Below, one piece after another: positions 1 through 10,504 of a stretch of DNA of 64,000 bases. Source of the DNA: Marinobacter sp. SS13-12 (GTDB lineage Bacteria > Pseudomonadota > Gammaproteobacteria > Pseudomonadales > Oleiphilaceae); assembly GCF_030227115.1 (NCBI RefSeq), contig NZ_JASSUA010000001.1:620001-684000 (forward strand), given 5' to 3'. Both the position numbers and the translations under genes were made by a program. Numbering within the stretch: position 1 is the first letter of the stretch; the number at the start of each line of letters is the position of its first letter. The notes beneath the pieces were generated by a model. That model ran no database searches. It was not told the origin of the DNA and saw nothing but the letters and a program-made list of their open reading frames with translations.

Positions 1-2868
1 TTCAATACCTCCCGCAATGTGGATATTGCTGCCAATGATGTCCGGGATGCGGTTGCCCGGGTGGCCAATACTCTTCCCGAGGAAGCAGACCCACCGGTGG
101 TGAGCAAGGCGGATTCTGATGCCCGCCCGATGATGTGGATCACCCTGCGCAGTGATGTCTGGGACAGTGCCGAGCTCAGCGATTTCGCCGACCGGGTACT
201 GGCGGACCGGCTGTCCGTGCTTGATGGCGTGGCCGATGTTCGTATTGGCGGTGAGCGCCGTTATGCCATCCGGGTGTGGCTGGACCGGGAGCGGCTGGCG
301 GCACGGGACATGACCGTCTCGGAAGTGGAGCAGGCGCTGCGATCAAACAACGTGGAACTGCCCGCCGGCTCGGTGGAATCCGCCACCCGCGACTTCACGG
401 TGCGCGCCAAGGGGCGCCTGTCGGAGGTGGAGGAATTCCGCAATCTGGTGATTCGTCGTGACGGCAACGATCTGCTGCGACTGGGCGAGGTGGCCAATGT
501 GCAGATGGGCGTTGAGTCTGACACCAGCCGCTTGCGGGCCAACGGTCAGACAGCCATTGGTATGGGTGTTATTCGCCAGTCCAAGTCCAACACCGTGGCG
601 GTCTCGGATCTGGTCAGGGCGGAACTGGACCGGATCCGCGATACCCTCCCTCCCGAAGTGACTATCGCCGAAAGCTACGACGAATCCATCTTTATCCGTG
701 CCTCGATCAAGGAGGTTATCTTCACCCTGGCCATTGCCGTGTCTCTGGTCATCCTTGTTATCTTCATGTTCCTGCGTTCCTGGCGAGCGACACTGATTCC
801 GGCGGTGACCATACCGGTTGCTGTCATCGGGGCGTTTATCGGCCTGGGTGCGCTCGGGTTTTCCATCAACGTGCTGACCCTGCTGGCGGTGATTCTTGCC
901 ATCGGTCTGGTGGTGGACGATGCCATCGTTATGCTGGAGAACATCCAGCGGCGCATAGATGACGGTGAACCGCCCCTGTTGGCGGCCTATCGCGGTGCGC
1001 GGCAGGTGGCGTTTGCGGTTATTGCCACCACCCTGACGCTGATTGCCGTGTTCGTGCCTATCTCTTTCATGGGGGGCAATGTTGGCCGTCTGTTTGCCGA
1101 ATTCGGATTTACGCTGGCGGCGGCCGTGGTGGTGTCCAGCATCGTGGCGCTTACCCTGACACCGATGCTGTGTTCCAAGTGGCTGAAACACAGTCCCGAA
1201 ACCGAAGAAGGTCATCGCCTGTGGGCTGCCAGCGAGCGGGCTCTCAACGGGCTCACCAATGGTTACGCCCGCATGCTGCGGTTCTCCCTGCGCCAGCCGG
1301 GACTGTTGCTGGGCCTCGGTATGGTGGGGCTGATCATGGCGGTGGTGGTATTCCCGCAATTACCCCAGGAACTGGCTCCTACCGAAGACCGCGGCGTCAT
1401 TATCATGCCTACCAGCGCGCCTCGGGGTTCCACGGTGCAATACACCGACCACCATGTCCTCAAGGCCGAAAAGCTGTTGCTGCCCTACCTGGAGGACGGC
1501 AGTGCCAACCGGCTGCTCTCCATCGTCGGGTTCCGCAACGAAGCGGACAATGCCTTCATGATCATGGGTCTGGCGCCCTGGGACGAACGGGAGATCAAGC
1601 AGCAGGAAATTACCAGCGAGTTGCGCGGAAAACTGGAGAGTATTCCCGGCGTGCGGTCTGTGGCGGTCAATCCGCCGGGCCTGGGCCAGCGCGGCTTCAA
1701 TCAGCCGGTGGAGTTTGTCATTGGTGGCCCGGATTACGAATCCGTGCAGGCCTGGAGTGAGGAGATCGTTGAACGGGCGAAGGAAAATCCCAACCTCCTC
1801 AGCCTGGAAACCGACTTCGAGCTCACCCGCCCGGAACTGAATGTCACCATTGATCGGGAGCGGGCCGCGGATCTTGACGTAACGGTGGAAGACGTGGGTC
1901 TGACCCTGCAAACCATGCTGGCTTCACGGCAGGTAACGACCTATCTGGATCGTGGCCGGGAGTACGATGTTATCGTGCAGGCGGCGGAAATCGACCGGGC
2001 CACCCCCAACGATCTCGGGCGCGTATTTGTGCGTCCACGACAGGGTGGCGACCTGATTCCCCTGGAAGCATTGGTGACCATTGAAGAAGTGGGTGCAAAT
2101 CCTGACCTGCGGCGGATTGACCGTTTGCCTGCGGTGGTTATCAGCGGCTCCCTTGCAGACGGCTATGATCTGGGCTCGGCACTGACCTACCTCAACAACC
2201 TGGCGGTGGATAACCTGCCGCCTGAGGCACGGGTCAGTTACAAAGGCCTGAGCCGGGAGTTCCAGGATTCCTCGGCGGCGATCTACGTTACTTTCGGGCT
2301 GGCTTTCGTGATTGTCTTCCTGGTGCTGGCGGCGCAGTTTGAAAGCTGGATTCACCCGATGATCATCATGCTCTCGGTGCCGCTGGCGGTGACCGGCGCG
2401 CTCTATGCGCTGTTTTTCTCCGGTATTACTCTGAATATCTACAGCCAGATAGGCATTATCATGTTGCTGGGGCTGATGGCCAAGAACGGGATATTGATTG
2501 TGGAGTTCGCCAACCAGCTGCGGGATAAGGGCTACGAAGTGCGTGAGGCCATTCTGGAAGGGGCAATACTGCGCTTCCGTCCGGTCCTGATGACAACAAT
2601 ATCCACTGTCTTCGGGGCCGTGCCGCTTGTGCTGGCAACCGGTGCAGGCGCTGAAAGCCGCGCCTCCATCGGCATTGTCATCCTTGGCGGGCTGATCTTT
2701 GCCACCACCCTGACCCTGTTCATTATTCCCGTGCTCTATAACTTGCTGGCACGGTTCGCCAAGTCCACCAATGCCGTTGAGCTCGAACTCGAGAAACAGG
2801 CCAGTCATTCCGCTGGCGGTCGCGGGGTGGCTGCCGCACCGCAAGCCAAGGAGATGGATAAATTCTGA
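1..2868 (+). CDS. RND efflux pump, inner-membrane permease (5' partial)
   Basis: Proton-driven inner-membrane subunit of an RND (HAE1/AcrB-type) tripartite exporter. The frame is already open at base 1, so about 80 N-terminal residues including the first membrane helix lie outside; 955 residues are visible of a usual ~1030. Seen directly: the TM4 proton-relay segment with paired aspartates (GLVVDDAIVMLEN, bases ~904-942), hydrophobic helix clusters at ~715-1170 and ~2275-2740, and the large periplasmic porter loops between them. The substrate cannot be read from the sequence. The adaptor gene presumably precedes the window. The next gene is mnmG, where mnmE is the common upstream partner in related genomes. 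Confidence 0.93.
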   Translation, partial: FNTSRNVDIAANDVRDAVARVANTLPEEADPPVVSKADSDARPMMWITLRSDVWDSAELSDFADRVLADRLSVLDGVADVRIGGERRYAIRVWLDRERLAARDMTVSEVEQALRSNNVELPAGSVESATRDFTVRAKGRLSEVEEFRNLVIRRDGNDLLRLGEVANVQMGVESDTSRLRANGQTAIGMGVIRQSKSNTVAVSDLVRAELDRIRDTLPPEVTIAESYDESIFIRASIKEVIFTLAIAVSLVILVIFMFLRSWRATLIPAVTIPVAVIGAFIGLGALGFSINVLTLLAVILAIGLVVDDAIVMLENIQRRIDDGEPPLLAAYRGARQVAFAVIATTLTLIAVFVPISFMGGNVGRLFAEFGFTLAAAVVVSSIVALTLTPMLCSKWLKHSPETEEGHRLWAASERALNGLTNGYARMLRFSLRQPGLLLGLGMVGLIMAVVVFPQLPQELAPTEDRGVIIMPTSAPRGSTVQYTDHHVLKAEKLLLPYLEDGSANRLLSIVGFRNEADNAFMIMGLAPWDEREIKQQEITSELRGKLESIPGVRSVAVNPPGLGQRGFNQPVEFVIGGPDYESVQAWSEEIVERAKENPNLLSLETDFELTRPELNVTIDRERAADLDVTVEDVGLTLQTMLASRQVTTYLDRGREYDVIVQAAEIDRATPNDLGRVFVRPRQGGDLIPLEALVTIEEVGANPDLRRIDRLPAVVISGSLADGYDLGSALTYLNNLAVDNLPPEARVSYKGLSREFQDSSAAIYVTFGLAFVIVFLVLAAQFESWIHPMIIMLSVPLAVTGALYALFFSGITLNIYSQIGIIMLLGLMAKNGILIVEFANQLRDKGYEVREAILEGAILRFRPVLMTTISTVFGAVPLVLATGAGAESRASIGIVILGGLIFATTLTLFIIPVLYNLLARFAKSTNAVELELEKQASHSAGGRGVAAAPQAKEMDKF

Positions 2869-2895
2869 GTATGCCGGGCCGGAAGCGGGACAGGT

Positions 2896-2904
2896 TGTGG
2901 ATAA
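2896..2904 (-). promoter_or_regulatory. DnaA box (perfect)
   Basis: TGTGGATAA reads TTATCCACA on the minus strand, the exact DnaA-box consensus. A second perfect copy lies 111 bases downstream in the same orientation. Confidence 0.6.
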
Positions 2905-3006
2905 ATTATTGGATAACCTTCGGATAAGCTCTGGCTAAAACTATAACACGCTTTTAAAAACAAGCGCTTAATTGGTGTTTCAGGCCCTCTGACGGCACTC
3001 CGGGAA

Positions 3007-3015
3007 TGTGGATAA
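3007..3015 (-). promoter_or_regulatory. DnaA box (perfect)
   Basis: Second exact TTATCCACA (minus strand) in the gap upstream of mnmG. Two perfect boxes in one 411-base gap is unlikely by chance, but clustering with weaker boxes and an unwinding element would need to be tested. Confidence 0.6.
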
Positions 3016-3279
3016 CTTTCTTGAAAAGTTTTCTGAGAAGACATCTACAAGCCGCTGAAATTTTTCGGATTTCGCATTTTCCCTATCTGTGAAACCTGAC
3101 GTGGAACCCTCGAACCTATCTGAGGGGGCGGGTCAGGGTTTTCCCTGCCATCCAGTCTGGTTAAAATTTGCACATTCTGACTGCAATTTACCGGGTGAGG
3201 CGTTATACTCCCCGCCCTGATTTTCAGGCTGTTTTTTATACTTGGAATTTTTTGATACCCCGTTTGCCGAGGTGATGTA

Positions 3280-5166
3280 GTGGATTATCCAACCCGTTTC
3301 GATGTGATTGTCATTGGTGGTGGCCATGCCGGTACCGAAGCCGCACTGGCAGCTGCGCGCATGGGTTCACAGACCCTGCTGCTGACCCACAATATTGAAA
3401 CCCTGGGCCAGATGTCCTGTAATCCGGCCATTGGCGGTATTGGTAAGAGCCACCTGGTGAAGGAAATCGACGCCCTGGGCGGTGCCATGGCCATGGCCAC
3501 CGACAAGGCCGGCATCCAGTTCCGGGTGCTGAACTCCCGCAAGGGTCCGGCCGTTCGCGCCACCCGTGCCCAGGCGGACCGGGTACTGTATAAGGCAGCC
3601 ATCCGCGAAATCCTGGAGAACCAACCCAACCTGACCCTGTTCCAGCAGGCTGCGGACGACCTGATTGTCGAAGGCGAGCGCATTACCGGTGTGGTCACCC
3701 AGTCCGGCATTCGGTTCCGTGCACCGACCGTTGTGCTGACCACCGGTACTTTCCTGGGCGGTGTTATCCACATCGGTATGCAGCAACACTCCGGTGGTCG
3801 CGCCGGCGATGCGCCTGCCAACGCCCTTGCCCAGCGCCTGCGGGAGCTGCCGTTCAATGTCGGGCGCCTGAAAACCGGTACCCCGCCCCGTATCGACGCC
3901 CGCAGTGTGGATTTTTCCGTGATGCAGGAGCAATGGGGCGATGACCCGGCACCGGTGATGTCATTCCTGGGGTCCCGCGAGCAGCACCCCGAGCAGGTGT
4001 GCTGCTATGTCACCCGAACCACCGAGCAGACTCACGACATCATCCGCAGCGGCTTTGACCGCTCGCCCATGTTTGCCGGCAACATCGAAGGCATCGGGCC
4101 CCGTTACTGCCCGTCCATCGAAGACAAGGTCAACCGCTTTGCCGACAAGGACTCGCACCAGATATTCGTGGAGCCGGAAGGCCTGACCACCAACGAGCTG
4201 TACCCCAACGGTATCTCCACCAGCCTGCCGTTTGATATCCAGCTGGCGGCCGTGCGTACCATTCCCGGTTTCGAGAATGCCCACATTACCCGGCCCGGTT
4301 ACGCCATCGAGTACGATTTCCTGAACCCGCAGGACCTGCGCCATACCCTGGAAACCAAGTTCATCCGGGGGCTGTACTTTGCCGGCCAGATCAACGGCAC
4401 CACCGGCTACGAAGAAGCCGGCGCCCAGGGCCTGCTGGCAGGTATCAACGCGGCACTGCGTGCCCAGGAGCGGGACGAATGGTATCCCCGTCGTGACGAA
4501 GCCTATCTGGGTGTGCTGGTGGATGACCTGATCACCATGGGTACCTCCGAGCCCTACCGCATGTTTACCAGCCGTGCTGAATACCGGCTGATTCTGCGGG
4601 AAGACAATGCCGACCTGCGCCTGACCGAAACCGGCCACAGGCTGGGGCTGGTGGATGAGCATCGCTGGCAGGCATTCAACACCAAGCGCGACGCCATTGC
4701 CGCCGAACGCAACCGCCTGGAAACCACGCGAATCCATCCCGGTACCCCCGGTGGCGATGCAGCCAACAACCATCTGCGCCAGCCCATGAACCGGGACCAG
4801 ACCCTGGCGGAACTGCTGCGTCGCCCGGAAATCAACTACAGCCATATTGCCCGGATGGCAGACGGCATTGCCGACGATCCCGTTGTTGCGGACCAGGTGG
4901 AAATCGAGATCAAGTACGAGGGTTACATCTCTCGTCAGACCGATGAAATCGAGCGCCTGCGCAGGAATGAGAACACCCGCCTGCCGGACGACATCGATTT
5001 TGACGCGATTGGCGGCCTGTCCAATGAGATCAGACAGAAGCTCAAGGAAGTCCGGCCGGAAACCGTGGCGCAGGCTTCACGCATCCAGGGTGTGACCCCG
5101 GCGGCGATTTCCCAGGTTCTGGTTCATCTCAAGAAGCGTGATCTTCTGCGCAAGCAATCCGCCTGA
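3280..5166 (+). CDS. mnmG: tRNA uridine-5-carboxymethylaminomethyl modification enzyme MnmG (GidA)
   Basis: FAD-dependent half of the MnmE-MnmG complex, which installs the cmnm5 group on wobble uridine 34 of certain tRNAs. It has 628 residues, the usual family length (E. coli 629). Seen: an N-terminal FAD-binding GGGHAG (residues 13-18), the first GidA signature containing [19 protein letters not shown] (~47-65) and the second signature with [15 protein letters not shown] (~370). The start is GTG at 3280, with GAGGTG five bases upstream. It forms a run with rsmG eight bases downstream. The mnmE partner is not in the window. Confidence 0.97.
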   Translation: MDYPTRFDVIVIGGGHAGTEAALAAARMGSQTLLLTHNIETLGQMSCNPAIGGIGKSHLVKEIDALGGAMAMATDKAGIQFRVLNSRKGPAVRATRAQADRVLYKAAIREILENQPNLTLFQQAADDLIVEGERITGVVTQSGIRFRAPTVVLTTGTFLGGVIHIGMQQHSGGRAGDAPANALAQRLRELPFNVGRLKTGTPPRIDARSVDFSVMQEQWGDDPAPVMSFLGSREQHPEQVCCYVTRTTEQTHDIIRSGFDRSPMFAGNIEGIGPRYCPSIEDKVNRFADKDSHQIFVEPEGLTTNELYPNGISTSLPFDIQLAAVRTIPGFENAHITRPGYAIEYDFLNPQDLRHTLETKFIRGLYFAGQINGTTGYEEAGAQGLLAGINAALRAQERDEWYPRRDEAYLGVLVDDLITMGTSEPYRMFTSRAEYRLILREDNADLRLTETGHRLGLVDEHRWQAFNTKRDAIAAERNRLETTRIHPGTPGGDAANNHLRQPMNRDQTLAELLRRPEINYSHIARMADGIADDPVVADQVEIEIKYEGYISRQTDEIERLRRNENTRLPDDIDFDAIGGLSNEIRQKLKEVRPETVAQASRIQGVTPAAISQVLVHLKKRDLLRKQSA

Positions 5167-5174
5167 GTGCGCCC

Positions 5175-5837
5175 ATGAACGATGTACTCTGGCAACGCCA
5201 GCTTGCCCAGGGCCTGGCAGATCTTGAACTGGAGCTTGATGACGCCAGCCAGCAACAGCTGCTGGCGTTTCTGGCATTGCTGAACAAGTGGAACCGCGCC
5301 TACAACCTGACCGCGGTACGGGAGTCGCGGGAGATGGTGTCGCGCCAGTTGCTGGACAGCCTGAGCATCCTGCCCTTTGTAACCGCCGAACATTTGCTGG
5401 ATGTGGGCGCCGGTGGCGGGCTGCCGGGCATTCCCCTGGCCATTGCCTTGCCCCATAAGCGATTTACCCTGCTGGACAGTAACAGCAAGAAAACCCGGTT
5501 CCTGACCCAGTGCGTTCTGGAACTGGGCCTGAAGAACGTGGATATTATTCATGGTCGGGCAGAAAGCTGTGATCCCGCCATTCAGTACCGCCAGATCAGC
5601 AGCCGGGCGTTCACGGCACTGGACAACCTGGTCGCCTGGTGCGGCCATTTGCTTGCGGATGAGGGCGAGTTCCTTGCCATGAAAGGCCAGTTTCCGGATG
5701 ATGAGGTGGCTGCACTGCCATCGGGTTGGCAGGTAAAGTCCCGGCATCCGTTGTCGGTACCCGGCTCGGACGGAGACCGGCATCTGCTGGTGATCGGGCG
5801 GGATTCCGGCCACAAGAATTTCAAGACAGGAGGCTAG
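5175..5837 (+). CDS. rsmG: 16S rRNA (guanine-527-N7)-methyltransferase RsmG (GidB)
   Basis: SAM-dependent methyltransferase that makes m7G527 in 16S rRNA; loss of it gives low-level streptomycin resistance in several bacteria. It has 220 residues (E. coli 207). The SAM-binding loop DVGAGGGLPG is at residues 76-85, followed by IPLAIALP and the acidic strand LLDSNSKKTRFL. The ATG start lies eight bases after the mnmG stop, and the stop lies two bases before parA, so mnmG-rsmG-parA is very probably one transcript. Confidence 0.96.
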   Translation: MNDVLWQRQLAQGLADLELELDDASQQQLLAFLALLNKWNRAYNLTAVRESREMVSRQLLDSLSILPFVTAEHLLDVGAGGGLPGIPLAIALPHKRFTLLDSNSKKTRFLTQCVLELGLKNVDIIHGRAESCDPAIQYRQISSRAFTALDNLVAWCGHLLADEGEFLAMKGQFPDDEVAALPSGWQVKSRHPLSVPGSDGDRHLLVIGRDSGHKNFKTGG

Positions 5838-5839
5838 TC

Positions 5840-6634
5840 ATGGCGCGTGTGATTGCAGTGACCAATCAGAAAGGCGGTGTTGGGAAAACCACCACCTGCG
5901 TCAACCTGGCTGCCTCCCTGGCCGCAACCAAGCGCCGCGTGCTGCTGGTGGATATGGATCCCCAGGGCAATGCCACCATGGGCAGCGGAGTGGACAAGAA
6001 TGCCCTGGAGCGCTCCGGTTATGACATGCTCACCAAGCGGGCCACCGCCGCCGAGGTGATTTTCCGGGCGGAAGCCTCTGGTTTTGATATCCTCCCCGCC
6101 AACGGCGATCTCACTGCCGCGGAGGTGGAGCTGATGAACGAAATCGGCCGCGAACACCGTTTGCGTCTGGCTCTGAACAAAGTGCGGGAGAACTACGATT
6201 ACATCCTTATTGATTGCCCGCCTTCCCTCAGCCTGCTGACCGTCAACGCGCTCTCGGCGGCAGACACCGTGCTGATCCCCATGCAGTGTGAGTACTATGC
6301 TCTGGAAGGCCTGGCGGCGTTGATGAACACGGTTGAACAGATTCAGGAAACCGTTAATCCGGACCTGCAGGTGGAAGGCATATTGCGGACCATGTATGAC
6401 CCGCGTAACAGCCTGACCCTCGACGTATCCGGTCAGCTCAGCGAGTTTTTCGGCGACAAGGTCTACAAGGCGGTGATTCCCCGCAACGTACGGCTGGCTG
6501 AAGCACCCAGTTACGGCCTGCCGGCGCTGAAATACGACCGCACCTCCAAGGGCGCGATAGCTTACCTCGCCCTGGCCGGGGAAATGGTTCGACGGCACGG
6601 TTCACAAAAGACATCCGCGGCCGTTGCCGTGTAA
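5840..6634 (+). CDS. parA: Chromosome-partitioning ATPase ParA (Soj)
   Basis: Deviant Walker-type ATPase that moves ParB-parS complexes over the nucleoid and so segregates origins. It has 264 residues. The deviant Walker A KGGVGKTT sits at residues 11-18 directly after the start, VDMDPQGN (Walker A') at ~37-44, and the Walker B stretch ILIDCPPSLSLLTVN at ~114. An upstream in-frame start at 5726 would overlap rsmG and add residues not found in this family. ATG 5840 is preceded by AGGAGG (5828-5833), which itself overlaps the end of rsmG. Confidence 0.97.
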   Translation: MARVIAVTNQKGGVGKTTTCVNLAASLAATKRRVLLVDMDPQGNATMGSGVDKNALERSGYDMLTKRATAAEVIFRAEASGFDILPANGDLTAAEVELMNEIGREHRLRLALNKVRENYDYILIDCPPSLSLLTVNALSAADTVLIPMQCEYYALEGLAALMNTVEQIQETVNPDLQVEGILRTMYDPRNSLTLDVSGQLSEFFGDKVYKAVIPRNVRLAEAPSYGLPALKYDRTSKGAIAYLALAGEMVRRHGSQKTSAAVAV

Positions 6635-6685
6635 ACTACCCCTCCTTTGCACACAGATTTTTCATCGGGAAGAATGACAAACACC

Positions 6686-7558
6686 ATGGCGGCGAAGAAA
6701 CGAGGACTGGGTGAGCGCGGACTGGGCGCCCTGTTACAGGGCTCCAGGGTCAATCTGGACCAGGAGCTGAAGGACCACGACGGCGAGCTGCGGGACGTTC
6801 CGATTGACCTGATCCAGCGTGGCCGGTTCCAGCCGCGCCGGGATATGGACCCGGCGGCCCTGCAGGAACTGGCGGACTCCATTCGTCAACAGGGTGTGAT
6901 GCAACCGGTCGTCGTGCGCCCGATCGCCGAAGGCCGGTTCGAACTGATCGCCGGCGAACGCCGCTGGCGTGCCACCCAGATGGCCGAACTCGACAGCATC
7001 CCCGCCATCATTCGTGACGTGCCGGATGATGCCGCCATCGCCATGGCGCTGATCGAGAACATCCAGCGCGAGAATCTCAATCCCATCGAAGAAGCTTTTG
7101 CACTTCAGCGCCTGCAGGACGAATTCGGCCTGACCCAGGCCCAGGTGGCGGAGGCAGTAGGCAAGTCCAGAACCACCATCACCAATCTGCTGCGGCTGAT
7201 CAGCCTGTCCGAAGATGTGCGGGTGATGCTGGAACACGGCGACCTGGAAATGGGCCATGGCCGTGCCATGCTGACCCTGCAGCCGGAACAGCAGATGCAC
7301 GTGGCGAAACAGGTGGTGGCCAAATCCCTGTCTGTTCGCCAGACCGAAGCCCTGGTTCGCCGGGTTCAGCAGGAAACCCCGGGCAGCAAGAAAGCCAAGG
7401 GCGAGGTGGACCCCAATATCCGTGCACTGCAGGATGACCTTGCTGAACGTCTGGGAGCCCGGGTGTCTATCGACCATGGTCAGCGTGGAAAAGGCAAGCT
7501 GGTGATTGAATACACCTCACTGGACGAGCTGGATGGTATCCTGGGGCACATCAAGTAG
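6686..7558 (+). CDS. parB: Chromosome-partitioning CTPase ParB (Spo0J)
   Basis: Binds parS sites near the origin, spreads as a CTP-dependent clamp and stimulates ParA. Seen: an N-terminal ParA-interacting stretch rich in Lys/Arg (KKRGLGERGLGALL), the ParB/Srx CTP-binding motif with IAGERRWRATQM (~85-100) and ENIQRENLNPIEEA, and a helix-turn-helix around LTQAQVAEAVGKSRTTITNLL (~145-165). The ATG at 6686 gives the canonical MAAKKRGLG start; TTG 6647 and ATG 6674 are in-frame alternatives, and GGGAAG at 6667 does not decide between them. About 290 residues. No full parS site was found in the window. Confidence 0.95.
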   Translation: MAAKKRGLGERGLGALLQGSRVNLDQELKDHDGELRDVPIDLIQRGRFQPRRDMDPAALQELADSIRQQGVMQPVVVRPIAEGRFELIAGERRWRATQMAELDSIPAIIRDVPDDAAIAMALIENIQRENLNPIEEAFALQRLQDEFGLTQAQVAEAVGKSRTTITNLLRLISLSEDVRVMLEHGDLEMGHGRAMLTLQPEQQMHVAKQVVAKSLSVRQTEALVRRVQQETPGSKKAKGEVDPNIRALQDDLAERLGARVSIDHGQRGKGKLVIEYTSLDELDGILGHIK

Positions 7559-7708
7559 TGTCATTGGTCGATAGTGCGAAAGTACTGACACGGCCCTAAA
7601 ACACCACATGTCGTGATCGGAATTGTTTAAAAACACAACTTGTGTGATATTGATGGGATCTGCCGTGAAAACTGGCTATTTTTCCATCAAATTTTCCCGC
7701 CGCTTCTG

Positions 7709-7737
7709 TTGAACACCCATCGGTTAACACATATAAT
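7709..7737 (+). promoter_or_regulatory. sigma-70 promoter of the atp operon
   Basis: TTGAAC (7709-7714) and TATAAT (7732-7737) are separated by exactly 17 bases, a near-consensus sigma-70 promoter. It sits 83 bases before atpI in the only sizeable gap between parB and the ATP synthase genes, so it is the likely operon promoter. Confidence 0.8.
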
Positions 7738-7819
7738 TTCGCGCGCTTGCATTAACTCCGGACAGGGTGTGACAGGAAGCAGGTTTCACGTACTCAGGTA
7801 CATTTTTCAGGCTGGTTCC

Positions 7820-8212
7820 ATGTCCCCGACCAGAAAGCGTATCAACCGGTTGCCGTTTTTGCAGTGGCTGGCAATCGAGGGCGGGCTCATTATCGTATTG
7901 AGCCTTGTCTGGTTTACAGAAAGTCGTTTGGCAGGTTATTCCGCTTTTGTCGGCGGTCTTATTTATGTCATACCAAACGCGTATTTTGCCCACCGGATGT
8001 ACCGGTTTGAGGGAGCGCAGCACGCGCACCTGGTGGTGGGCAACATGTTCAGGGCCGAGACCGTCAAACTGGCCCTGACTGCCGTCTTTTTCGCGGCCGT
8101 TTTCATCTTAATAGAGCCTGTACATGTGCCGGCTCTGTTATTCACTTTTGCTGTGATGGTTGCGTTGAGCCCGCTTCTGCGTTGGTTCATCCGGCCACAA
8201 CCACAGCGATGA
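7820..8212 (+). CDS. atpI: ATP synthase protein I (AtpI)
   Basis: Small membrane protein at the head of the atp operon, thought to assist c-ring or Mg2+ handling during Fo assembly; not a structural subunit. It has 130 residues and four hydrophobic helices (~15-32, 36-54, 72-92, 98-118). The frame is open from 7640, but upstream residues do not fit the family and the promoter lies at 7709-7737, so ATG 7820 is preferred. It is followed 15 bases later by atpB. Confidence 0.85.
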   Translation: MSPTRKRINRLPFLQWLAIEGGLIIVLSLVWFTESRLAGYSAFVGGLIYVIPNAYFAHRMYRFEGAQHAHLVVGNMFRAETVKLALTAVFFAAVFILIEPVHVPALLFTFAVMVALSPLLRWFIRPQPQR

Positions 8213-9082
<870 letters not shown>

Positions 9083-9103
9083 TAACCGAAAATAAACCCT
9101 TAA

Positions 9104-9358
<255 letters not shown>

Positions 9359-9456
9359 TCAGCCGGAAGGGTTGTCGGGCGCTGCTCTGTTAAATTGCAG
9401 CGGCGCCCCGCTCTAACGGACACCGGGACGCAACGAATAGCAAGAGGTACACCGCC

Positions 9457-9927
9457 GTGAATATAAACCTTACGTTAATAGGGCAAACGATTGCCTTCGC
9501 TATTTTCGTCTGGTTCTGCGTCAAATATGTATGGCCTCCGATTACCGATGCCATGAGTGCGCGCCAGAAGAAAATTGCCGACGGCCTCTCTGCCGCAGAT
9601 CGGGCTTCCCTCGATCTGGAACTTGCGCAGGAAAAAGCCTCCAAGGAACTGCAAAAGGCGAAGGAAGAATCCGCAGCTCTGATTGACCAGGCTAACAAGC
9701 GTGCCGCCCAGATCGTTGAGGCCTCCAAGGATGACGCTCGCAAAGAAGGCGAGAAACTCATCGAGCAGGCCCGGGCGGAAATTCAACAGGAGCGTGTTCA
9801 GGCTCGCGATGCACTCAGGGCAGAAGTGGCAGCCATTGCCATTGCCGGTGCCGAGAAGATCCTGGAAACCTCTGTAGACGCCAAAGCTCACAGCGAGATG
9901 CTGGACAAGCTGGCCGCAGAACTCTAA
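9457..9927 (+). CDS. atpF: F1Fo ATP synthase subunit b
   Basis: Peripheral-stalk subunit: one N-terminal membrane helix (~6-25) followed by a long charged, alanine-rich coiled coil that dimerises and reaches the delta subunit. It has 156 residues, the same as E. coli. The start is GTG 9457 with AGAGG upstream (9443-9447), matching the family N-terminus [10 protein letters not shown]. The stop is 12 bases before atpH. Confidence 0.96.
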   Translation: MNINLTLIGQTIAFAIFVWFCVKYVWPPITDAMSARQKKIADGLSAADRASLDLELAQEKASKELQKAKEESAALIDQANKRAAQIVEASKDDARKEGEKLIEQARAEIQQERVQARDALRAEVAAIAIAGAEKILETSVDAKAHSEMLDKLAAEL

Positions 9928-9939
9928 GCGAGGGTCACC

Positions 9940-10476
9940 ATGGCAGAACTGACTACGTTAGCCCGACCCTACGCGAAAGCCGTTTTTGCTGCTGCGAAGG
10001 ACCATGACGCTGTTGATCTGTGGGATCAGGCTCTGGCTTTTGCCGCTCAGGTTGCGGCCAACGAACAGGTGAAGGTCATCCTGGCCAAACCGGGCCTGGC
10101 TGAGCAACGCAAGGCGCAGCTTCTCGCTGACTGTTTTGAAGAGCAGCTACCCGAGTCGCTCAGCAACTTCCTGTCAATTCTTGCTGAAAACAATCGCCTT
10201 GCCCTGCTGCCAGCCATATCTGAGCTGTTCAGCCTCTACCGAGCTGATCTTGAGCGCACGGTGAAGATGCAGGTGAGCACAGCGTTCGAAATGACAGCCG
10301 AGCAGCAGCAGAAATTGATCGACGCCCTGTCCAGGAAACTGGAGCGCAAGGTCGAACTTGAATCCTCGGTTGATCAGTCTCTGATCGGCGGGGTGGTTAT
10401 ACGCACGGGCGACCTGGTTATTGACGCTTCGGTTCGTGGCAAGTTGGCAAGAATGGCCAACGCCGTGGGCTCCTGA
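9940..10476 (+). CDS. atpH: F1Fo ATP synthase subunit delta
   Basis: Stator subunit joining the b-dimer to the top of the alpha/beta hexamer. It has 178 residues (E. coli 177). It begins with the typical [14 protein letters not shown] and ends with the conserved [21 protein letters not shown]. The ATG at 9940 follows GAGGGTCACC. It precedes atpA by 28 bases. Confidence 0.96.
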   Translation: MAELTTLARPYAKAVFAAAKDHDAVDLWDQALAFAAQVAANEQVKVILAKPGLAEQRKAQLLADCFEEQLPESLSNFLSILAENNRLALLPAISELFSLYRADLERTVKMQVSTAFEMTAEQQQKLIDALSRKLERKVELESSVDQSLIGGVVIRTGDLVIDASVRGKLARMANAVGS

Positions 10477-10504
10477 TTTCAGCACAAGGTTTGAGGACAA
10501 AGGC

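Larger units (their letters stand above)
2869..3279. other. Intergenic region, candidate replication-origin (oriC-like) segment
   Basis: This 411-base gap between the RND gene and mnmG has no convincing gene. It holds two perfect DnaA boxes in the same orientation (TGTGGATAA at 2896 and 3007), weaker look-alikes TTGGATAA (~2909) and TCGGATAA (~2920), and AT-rich tracts at ~2935-2975 and 3228-3256. Origins lie next to gidA/mnmG in E. coli and Vibrio, and parA-parB follow just downstream here. No GATC site was seen, so a Dam/SeqA-type origin is not supported. In many pseudomonad-type genomes the origin is beside dnaA instead, so this may be a secondary or relic site. A -10-like TATACT at 3204 may serve mnmG. 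Confidence 0.45.

Noticed and set aside
3095..3110. Possible parS site (CGTGGAAC at 3100), and GTTTCACGT at 7783
   Set aside because: Each matches only one half of the palindromic parS consensus; no full 16-base site was found near parAB.
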